Source of the DNA: Chthoniobacterales bacterium
Lineage (GTDB): Bacteria; Verrucomicrobiota; Verrucomicrobiia; Chthoniobacterales; UBA10450
Direction: 5' to 3'
Length of the DNA: 5,765 nucleotides
Assembly: GCA_013812515.1 (NCBI GenBank)
Contig: JACCTI010000072.1
Span: 1 to 5,765, forward strand
Part shown: piece after piece, positions 1-4,490 of the stretch
How positions within the stretch are numbered: position 1 is the stretch's first letter
Layout of the letters: each line of letters opens with the position of its first letter
The notes under the pieces: generated by a model
What the model was told of the DNA's origin: nothing
What the model saw: only the letters and a program-made list of their open reading frames with translations
Database searches by the model: none
Translations under genes and position numbers: made by a program

Positions 1-40
1 AGTCCGCACATCTTTACCCTCGCCGCCAGTAACAACAGAT

Positions 41-58
41 GCGAAGCGAGCGCTTCGC
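41..58. repeat. Perfect 8-bp inverted repeat upstream of the first gene
   Basis: Arms GCGAAGCG (41-48) and CGCTTCGC (51-58) are perfect complements separated by two bases. In RNA the closing pair would open to give a 7-bp stem with a 4-base loop. A second small inverted repeat (CCCT at 65-68, AGGG at 72-75) follows. The site lies about 65 bases before the ATG at 123. It could be a dyad operator, part of the leader, or the end of an upstream transcription unit. There is no T-run on either side, so a classical terminator is not supported. Confidence 0.4.
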
Positions 59-122
59 GGCTCGCCCTGACAGGGTGCCCGGGTTTCCGGACGAGCCTCT
101 CACCTCAACCAGAAAGCTTGTC

Positions 123-857
123 ATGAAAATTACACTTCCCGTTCTTATAGCAATTGTCGGCCTCGCCTCGCCCGCTTGGGCGCAAAGCCCGTCGCCTACC
201 ATTTCCGCCACCACGGCCGCGGCGGCGCCCGCCGCGCGCACCGACATGTACCACGTCCACTTCGAGAAAGCTGCTCTCGGAAGAGCGGCCGACGCAGGCG
301 ACGCCGTGAAGAAGCAAGCTCCAGATGCGCCGATGCCCGGTCATTACATCGTTTTGCGTCACCAGGACGGGGACGATTGGGATTATTGTGTGATCGAGCA
401 CCTCGGCACGAGCGCCAGCTTGGAAGCCTCGAGACCCGCGCCGCCGCCGAGCCAAATCGGCCTCACCGACTGGCATACCGACACATTCGCGAGTGGTCCG
501 GCATGGGCGACATTCGCAAAGGAGATGGGCTTGGATGACGCATCCAAAAACACCGGGTCGGCTTACGTGGTCGCGACATATCGGCCTGCCGCGGGACAAC
601 GTGAAGGCCTCGACAAATTCCTGAACGAGCCTCCGGATCGCGCGATCGACACCTCATCCGGCAATGTGGTCCTGCAACACATGGAAGGAGCGGCGTGGAC
701 CTTCATGGCGATCGGGCGCTACAACTCGTGGAATGATTTTGCGAAGGAACAAATGAACAGCATTGGACAGATGTCGAAGAAGGACGCCGGCTGGTTCAAG
801 CTACGCAATCTCGTGTCGTATCATGCCGATACGCTCTGCGATCGCCTAGCGCCGTAA
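123..857 (+). CDS. Exported protein with two related alpha/beta repeats, function unknown
   Basis: The protein has 244 residues. I chose the ATG at 123 over the in-frame ATG at 39 because it is followed at once by a classic Sec signal peptide: a lysine at residue 2, a hydrophobic core at about 4-17, and a likely signal peptidase I cut after AWA (residue 20). An Ala/Pro/Thr-rich linker covers about 21-40. The mature part holds two similar units, about 42-100 and 147-210. Each has a strand, a helix, then a strand pair joined by a short turn. The paired strands are HYIVLRHQDGDDWDYCVIEH (74-93) and NVVLQHMEGAAWTFMAIGRY (181-200), with matching V-L-x-H and W positions 106 residues apart. This looks like duplication of a ferredoxin-like or dimeric alpha/beta-barrel domain (inference). 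No catalytic motif is evident. A periplasmic or extracellular location is likely. The Shine-Dalgarno match is weak (AGAAAG upstream). It stands alone on the plus strand, with a strong hairpin 22 bases after its stop. Confidence 0.85.
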   Translation: MKITLPVLIAIVGLASPAWAQSPSPTISATTAAAAPAARTDMYHVHFEKAALGRAADAGDAVKKQAPDAPMPGHYIVLRHQDGDDWDYCVIEHLGTSASLEASRPAPPPSQIGLTDWHTDTFASGPAWATFAKEMGLDDASKNTGSAYVVATYRPAAGQREGLDKFLNEPPDRAIDTSSGNVVLQHMEGAAWTFMAIGRYNSWNDFAKEQMNSIGQMSKKDAGWFKLRNLVSYHADTLCDRLAP

Positions 858-879
858 CTCGCTCGGCTCAACGCGATGC

Positions 880-909
880 GCGCCGGGTGGTGACGACCCC
901 ACCCGGCGC
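880..909 (+). terminator. Strong GC hairpin after the exported-protein gene
   Basis: Arms GCGCCGGGTGG (880-890) and CCACCCGGCGC (899-909) form a perfect 11-bp stem around the 8-base loop TGACGACC. It begins 22 bases past the TAA of the gene ending at 857. There is no T-run after it, so it is not a textbook intrinsic terminator. It may end transcription as an L-shaped terminator, or protect the 3' end of the mRNA. Confidence 0.6.
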
Positions 910-997
910 CCACATTCAGAGTTCGGAATTCCGGGGGGTCGGAACGTAGCTGGACGTGCGCTACGTATGCTGGGCGCGACGAGTTGTGCGCGTCAGT

Positions 998-1207
998 TCA
1001 AGAAGATTGGCGACGAACAACCTGCGTCTGCAAAGTGCGCCCAAGCAAAACTGCCCGGAAGCGTGTGGGCCCCTGCTTTCGCGTCATCGAGTTCCATCGT
1101 TCAATTTCTCTCTGGTCGCGATAGAGGATCAGTGCTTTCAGCGTTGTCGACTCCTTGTCGTCGATCGCCGCTGACAGCCGCGCATACATCTGCCAGCTTG
1201 TTCGCAT
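998..1207 (-). other. Short open frame of 69 codons, doubtful coding
   Basis: This is the only stretch between the hairpin at 880-909 and position 1205 that looks at all protein-like. From an ATG at 1207 the minus strand reads 69 residues with a plausible helical part (about residues 8-44, rich in Ala, Leu, Glu, Arg and Lys) and a basic tail. No family is recognised. There is no convincing ribosome binding site. The same frame stays open upstream, antisense to the permease remnant, so the open length is partly accidental. It could be a small gene, a decayed fragment, or chance. I see nothing else in 910-1205. Confidence 0.2.
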
Positions 1208-1409
1208 GTTCGGCAATTTGAAGCTTCTCTGCGGTTGCTGGCGAAATCGCGTGGATTTAGCGCCGTCGCGATTGGTACGCTGGCAGTGACGATAGGCGTC
1301 AACTCGGCGATCTTCTCGCTGGTCGACGGCGCTCTTCTGGCCCGGCTGTCCCTTACAAGCCAAGGGAAGTAGTTTGCATTTTCACCGGGAGCCGGGACGC
1401 GAACACGGC
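1206..1409 (+). pseudogene. N-terminal fragment of an ADOP/MacB-like ABC transporter permease, frameshifted
   Basis: Three successive plus-strand frames join into the start of an Acidobacterial duplicated orphan permease (FtsX/MacB family), an inner-membrane protein of about 800 residues when intact. From the ATG at 1206 one frame gives MFGNLKL. Near 1225 the match moves to another frame: SLRLLAKSRGFSAVAIGTLA, then VTIGVNSAIFSLVDGALL, which is the hallmark first transmembrane helix. That frame stops with TAG at 1370, but near 1345 the match has already moved to the third frame: PYKPREVVCIFTGSRDAN, typical of the segment after that helix. Homology fades near 1405. Only about 65 codons survive. 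The periplasmic domain, the later transmembrane segments and the second permease half are all missing. It cannot be functional. The family assignment comes from recognising the motif; the frameshifts are read directly. Confidence 0.75.
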
Positions 1410-1422
1410 TGGCGTAGAAGAA

Positions 1423-1613
1423 ATGATTTCTCGCAAAACGAGGCCGCGTTGAAACTGCAGGTCTCGGTTCGCACGTTGCAAAGAATGGGAGCAGGACAGG
1501 GCACGTCCGCGTGGTCTTGCACTCAGCGCCATCAATCAGCTGATCCGCTTTTAAATTGCTGGACGGCCGCATCCAATTGCATTGTTGACCCTCAGGAAAA
1601 ACGCGCAGCGTAA
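1423..1613 (+). pseudogene. Decayed small helix-turn-helix protein, excisionase/AlpA or MerR-like
   Basis: An ATG at 1423 reads MISRK. After a shift near 1437 the frame ending with TAA at 1611 gives NEAALKLQVSVRTLQRM, very like the first helices and recognition helix of excisionase-type helix-turn-helix proteins (usual pattern: SRKEAA-x-x-L-x-VSVRTLQR). The wing segment appears one frame over (GHVRVVLHSA, about 1499-1530). The end returns to the original frame as ADPLLNCWTAAS, which fits the usual S-D-L-x-A-W-L-A-A ending. The tryptophan is 34 residues from the first V of VSVRTLQR, close to the spacing of intact relatives. Intact members are 60-70 residue DNA-binding proteins, often on phages, plasmids or integrative elements. 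At least two or three frameshifts make this one dead. It begins only about 15 bases after the permease fragment. An alternative is that the first part is more permease sequence; the VSVRTLQR match argues against that. Confidence 0.5.
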
Positions 1614-1667
1614 TGTAAGTGTCACGTATATCAGAACAAAGTGGCAGAAAGGGACAGCAGGGCACGG

Positions 1668-2648
1668 TCAAGCGACGTTTCGTGCGAAATCGAGCGAGTT
1701 ATCCCAGCGGTTGACGAGCCCGCGCCAGAATTTCTCCCGTCGGCCGGCGACTCTCAGCTCATAGTGTTCCCGGGCCGCGCGTAAAGCCGCAAGCAGTTTT
1801 TCCGGATCCCTTTCCGCTTTGCGAAGCGCGCCTAACGTTTCCGGGCCGACGCCGCCATCGACATTTACGCGCAGCGCCATCTGGAGGATTTTCGCCGCGC
1901 CGCCTGGCCCGCGGTTGAAAGCGCAGTCGCGCAGGTACGCTTCGATCGCAGGTACGGTGGTCCATTTCGAAACAACGTCTGTGTATTCCGCAATCACTTC
2001 GGCGGCGTAGTCTTCAGCTTCGTCATAACGACGGGCGTTGATCAGGTCGCGTAACTTCGCTGTCTCGCGCGGATGGTAACGCTCATTGATCCCAGCGACT
2101 TCATAACGGCCGCCACCGTCGCCAGCCGGTAGATCGTAAACCCTGAGGTGTCCCTGCGCATCGCGGCGCGCTTCGAAATCCACAATGGATTTCGCCATCT
2201 TCGCCCGCAGCTCCGCGTGTGCGCGCGCTTCGCTCGGCGCTGGGGGCGCGGGAGTTTCCGGCGCGCGTGACATCGCCTCTTCCTCGGCGGCGGTCGCACG
2301 ACGCAAGAGGGCGTTCGACACCCAGCCGCGGAGCACGCCCGATGCGGTCGTGGGCCTTTCCACTTCGACATACCACCAATCCTGGGGAGCGATCCTAACG
2401 AGCGTATCTTTGCCCAGCAGGCCGCCGGGTAGTTTCGGAGCGGCCAAATCGGGAGCGGAACGCAGATCGACGGCGTCCGTGGTCACATAGTCGAGCGGAA
2501 TCGCTCGGCGCACTTCCGGCTCGCCAGTGGAAGCAGCGGGCTTTGTTTTTTTCCTAGAGCGCTCGGCGAGCCGCTTGCTCGTCTTTGAAGGTCTGGTGGA
2601 TGGCGTTTTTTTCTGCGGCGACCGGGAAGGAGTCTTTCGTTTCTTCAT
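1668..2648 (-). CDS. SH3 and muramidase-like protein (GH108-like) with basic N-terminal tail
   Basis: The protein has 326 residues. Residues 1-48 are a Lys/Arg/Ser/Pro-rich disordered tail with no hydrophobic core, so no Sec signal. Residues about 50-117 resemble a bacterial SH3 domain, with L62-x-S-x-P, a glycine turn, WWYVEVE (91-97) and GWV-x-N-x-LLRR. An Ala/Pro/Glu linker covers 118-145. Residues about 148-326 form the enzyme-like part: IVDFEARRD (E159 is the candidate acid, replacing the EGGY motif of classic GH108), GDGGGRYEVAGINERYHP (176-193, resembling the DPGGATNYGI region), DCAFNRGPGGAAKILQMAL (241-259) and DGGVGPETLGALR, like the PG_binding_3 end of GH108 muramidases. The predicted role is cleavage of the peptidoglycan glycan backbone. 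Its ATG overlaps the stop of the preceding gene (ATGA), so translation is probably coupled. With no signal, export would need lysis, a holin-like route or a contractile or type VI system. The GH108 link is recognised from motifs only. Confidence 0.8.
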   Translation of the reverse strand: MKKRKTPSRSPQKKTPSTRPSKTSKRLAERSRKKTKPAASTGEPEVRRAIPLDYVTTDAVDLRSAPDLAAPKLPGGLLGKDTLVRIAPQDWWYVEVERPTTASGVLRGWVSNALLRRATAAEEEAMSRAPETPAPPAPSEARAHAELRAKMAKSIVDFEARRDAQGHLRVYDLPAGDGGGRYEVAGINERYHPRETAKLRDLINARRYDEAEDYAAEVIAEYTDVVSKWTTVPAIEAYLRDCAFNRGPGGAAKILQMALRVNVDGGVGPETLGALRKAERDPEKLLAALRAAREHYELRVAGRREKFWRGLVNRWDNSLDFARNVA

Positions 2649-3355
2649 TGTCTGCGTTTCTTCCGGATAACGGGTAGAGCGCGTTTGTAGCCAAAAATGG
2701 TGTAGTCGAAAAACATGTTGCCGGTCATGTCGTGCACGTCGTGGCTTTCCCGAATGCCCGTTGGGTAGTGCTCCGGCCGGATGAAGCTGACCGTGACCGC
2801 CCCGAGCTCGCGGTCGCCTTTTTTCATGAGACGGCGCGCGTTCGCTTGCGCAACGAACTTCGCCATCTCGACGCCGGCGGTGTACGCCGGGTTAGCAAGA
2901 GCCGATCCCGCTTGAATGAGGCCTAGCAGGCTTTTCGAGAAAGAGCCGAAGCCAGGTTCGGAGAAGATTTCGTCTACATCACGCGCGGCCTCGCGCACAT
3001 TACGCGAAGATCGTACGGCGAGGAAGGTCCACGTGAACGCTTCGGGGATTTCCTCAGTTTCGTAAAGGATAAGCCCGGTGTCGCCGAAGTTGACCGGCAC
3101 ATTATCTTGTACCCGGTCGATTTCAGTAAGCGCGCGTGTGCTGAGCGTGTTATCGACTAACGTCTGTAGCAGCGCTCTTTTGCTTGCGGCGTCGTTGCTG
3201 CGCACCCATTCGTCCAGCTCCGGAACGCCCTCATCGGACCGGGTGACGAAGCTGAGGAATTTCACCCTGGCAAAGTCGTGTCCGAAAATTCCCAGGCCGG
3301 ATTTGACTCCGCCGTTATCGAGGAAGCGAACTCGATCGATCCGAAAATAAAACAT
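2645..3355 (-). CDS. Uncharacterised protein translationally coupled to the muramidase
   Basis: The protein has 236 residues from the ATG at 3355. An in-frame GTG at 3358 adds one residue, but the AGAAGG at 3369-3364 is spaced better for the ATG. No family is recognised. There is no signal peptide. The N-terminal third is strand-rich (FYFRIDRVRFLDNG, then GIFGHDFARVKFLSFVT), followed by an acidic helical stretch (about 42-80), and more strands with FGDTGLILYETEE (about 90-102) and FTWTFLAV (107-114). A mildly hydrophobic helix of about 40 residues (about 139-178) could touch a membrane. The strand-rich end contains SFIRPEHYPTGIRESHD (190-206), DMTGNMFFDYTIFGY (209-223) and a basic tail. The pattern suggests a beta-sandwich with a helical insert (inference). 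Its TGA overlaps the ATG of the muramidase-like gene, so the two are made together. It could be an accessory, targeting or immunity partner. Confidence 0.8.
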   Translation of the reverse strand: MFYFRIDRVRFLDNGGVKSGLGIFGHDFARVKFLSFVTRSDEGVPELDEWVRSNDAASKRALLQTLVDNTLSTRALTEIDRVQDNVPVNFGDTGLILYETEEIPEAFTWTFLAVRSSRNVREAARDVDEIFSEPGFGSFSKSLLGLIQAGSALANPAYTAGVEMAKFVAQANARRLMKKGDRELGAVTVSFIRPEHYPTGIRESHDVHDMTGNMFFDYTIFGYKRALPVIRKKRRQ

Positions 3356-3363
3356 CACTCCAT

Positions 3364-3369
3364 CCTTCT
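3364..3369 (-). promoter_or_regulatory. Ribosome binding site of the 236-residue protein
   Basis: On the minus strand AGAAGG ends 8 bases before the ATG at 3355 and 5 bases before the GTG at 3358. The spacing favours the ATG. The overlapping GGATGGAG sequence is an alternative pairing site. Confidence 0.6.
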
Positions 3370-3412
3370 AGACGGAAGCCTTAGCGAATCGCGGACGAAG
3401 TGAAAAGCGAGA

Positions 3413-3431
3413 AGTTGAATCGACTTCAACT
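3413..3431 (-). terminator. Possible weak terminator at the end of the cupin gene
   Basis: AGTTGAA and TTCAACT form a perfect 7-bp stem around a 5-base loop, spanning the cupin stop codon (3426-3428). On the minus strand it is followed by a pyrimidine-rich stretch, TTCTCGCTTTTC. The stem is AT-rich and the T-run is interrupted, so termination may be partial. If active, it separates the cupin from the coupled pair downstream. Confidence 0.35.
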
Positions 3432-3758
3432 GAGATTGGTCTGGATAAAGCGCGGGCTAGCGTGGATGTCGATCTGACGCAGAGTCGTGTCACCGGAGTT
3501 AACGAATCGATGCGGGGTGTTCGCCGGAATGACCACGATGCCGCCCGCTTTCACCACGCGCTCTTCGTCGCCGATCGTGATGGTGGCCAAGCCTTCGACG
3601 GTGAACGCAACTTCGACATACGGATGCTGATGTAACGGCGGGCCTTGGCCTGGCGGGGCTGTGACGATGAAGGCCGAGAATGGCGTGCCTTGAGTTTCGC
3701 CGACGAACTCATGCGACATTCCGACAAATGGCAGCTGCTCAAGATTGATGAAGCTCAT
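3426..3758 (-). CDS. Single-domain cupin protein
   Basis: The protein has 110 residues, the usual size for a one-domain cupin of the Cupin_2 type. Motif 1 is intact: H43-x-H45-x3-E49-x6-G56 (within PPLHQHPYVEVAFTVEG). Motif 2 is present as G72-x5-P78-x-N80-x2-H83-x3-N87, with Asn in place of the usual Gly at 80. The residues H43, H45, E49 and H83 form a complete metal site, so a divalent metal such as iron, manganese, zinc or nickel can be expected. No signal peptide is seen, so it is cytosolic. The fold serves sugar-binding, dioxygenase, isomerase and regulatory roles, and the sequence does not tell which. There is no clear Shine-Dalgarno before the ATG. A gap of 70 bases with a possible weak terminator separates it from the coupled pair downstream. 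Confidence 0.9.
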   Translation of the reverse strand: MSFINLEQLPFVGMSHEFVGETQGTPFSAFIVTAPPGQGPPLHQHPYVEVAFTVEGLATITIGDEERVVKAGGIVVIPANTPHRFVNSGDTTLRQIDIHASPRFIQTNLS

Positions 3759-3840
3759 GTCGGAAATCTACGAGGAAGTTGGCGAAGTTCCCGCGAGAGC
3801 TTCGAACGATTCCCTAAAACCGAAGGGAGATCGCGCCGTT

Positions 3841-4345
3841 TCATAGGATTGGCCGACTACCGCAATCGGATCTCATAGCGCGATGCGAATGAGGACCGCT
3901 CCGCTTACCCTTCGATCGCTCCGGTTCAACTACCACGCGCTCCCTGCGGCGATCAGGGACGAGCCACATTAGCGCCACGAAAACGCAAATGCACCTAGCC
4001 AGCCACGCACGGAAGAACGAGAGGGCAATCCCCAGCGCGGGGAAGACCGGCGAGAGTTTCCCTTTGAGATCGTGCCGGAAGGTCGCGGCCAATTGCGAGT
4101 GCTGTCCCTGGTGAGCGATGATGAGGCTTTGCAGAAGGTAGTAGGCCAAAGCCGCCACCAATAAGACCGCGCCATAAGGCAGTAGGATGAAACTTAAGAC
4201 GTAGCTCAGGAAAACCGGCAGCAGTGGTTTCAACGCCGCCATGTCCGACCCGTGCGGCACCTCCAGTTCGAGCACCATGATGGTGATGGTGATACTAATG
4301 GCTAAAGCGCCATCGCTGAACGCTCAAGCCGGTTCTTTTTTCCAT
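3841..4345 (-). pseudogene. Broken TMEM175-family (DUF1211) potassium channel gene
   Basis: The original start is probably the ATG at 4345, which has a good ribosome binding site. It reads MEKRTGL, then the frame is lost near 4324 (one extra or two missing bases). The next frame continues AFSDGALAISITITIMVLEL, the family signature with the FSD motif of the pore helix (FSDG at 4320-4309), then EVPHGSDMAALKPLLPVFLS. At about 4180-4188 the match jumps from YVLSFI (helix 2) to LPYGAVLLVAALAYYLLQ. Roughly 50 residues are gone, including the usual WNNHHH part and the next helix. The rest (GKLSPVFPALGIALSFFRAW, then VALMWLVPDRRRERV) matches the usual end, near 3925. The remaining 30 or so residues to TGA at 3841 are basic and not family-like. 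The surviving frame can start at ATG 4278, giving 145 residues without the FSD motif. Intact members have about 200 residues and form inner-membrane cation channels, so this copy should not conduct. Confidence 0.8.
4279..4293. repeat. Short GATGGT tandem repeat in the channel remnant
   Basis: GATGGT occurs twice followed by GAT, and on the minus strand it encodes the alternating I-T-I-T-I of the first membrane helix. Family members usually have a shorter I-I-I-T-I stretch, so this may be a 6-base slippage gain in a gene no longer under selection. Confidence 0.35.
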
Positions 4346-4351
4346 GCGTCA

Positions 4352-4356
4352 CCCTC
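4352..4356 (-). promoter_or_regulatory. Ribosome binding site marking the original channel start
   Basis: On the minus strand GAGGG lies 6 bases before the ATG at 4345. No such site precedes the ATG at 4278. This supports 4345 as the ancestral start and therefore the frameshift after codon 7. The remaining bases 4357-4490 contain no gene that I can see. Confidence 0.55.
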
Positions 4357-4490
4357 ATCGCGGGAATGGGTCATATCTCACCCTGAGGCAACCGGCGCAA
4401 GGATTCCAATGATCGGCGGCCCTGAACGAAAGTGGCGGCTTGCGGAACAGCGACCAGAAGCCGGCGCGTGAATTCGCGACGGGATGAGCG

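Noticed and set aside
39..122. Upstream extension of the exported protein by 28 residues from an ATG at 39
   Set aside because: It would place 28 polar residues before a textbook signal peptide and run through the palindrome at 41-58. The start at 123 fits better.
105..599. Minus-strand open frame of 164 codons
   Set aside because: It is antisense to the exported-protein gene, arginine-rich and low-complexity, as expected of a GC-rich shadow frame.
1138..1671. Minus-strand open frame of 177 codons
   Set aside because: It is antisense to the permease and helix-turn-helix remnants, has no family resemblance, and has no ribosome binding site that I can see.
3356..3358. GTG as start of the 236-residue protein
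   Set aside because: The next codon is ATG, with better spacing from AGAAGG. The difference is one residue.
4434..4465. Imperfect inverted repeat (GGCGGCTT and AAGCCGGC) downstream of the hydrolase
   Set aside because: Seven of eight pairs with a 16-base loop and no T-run is too weak to call a terminator.
4241..4471. Plus-strand open frame of 76 codons over the channel start
   Set aside because: It is antisense to the well-recognised TMEM175 remnant and its ribosome binding site, with composition of a shadow frame.
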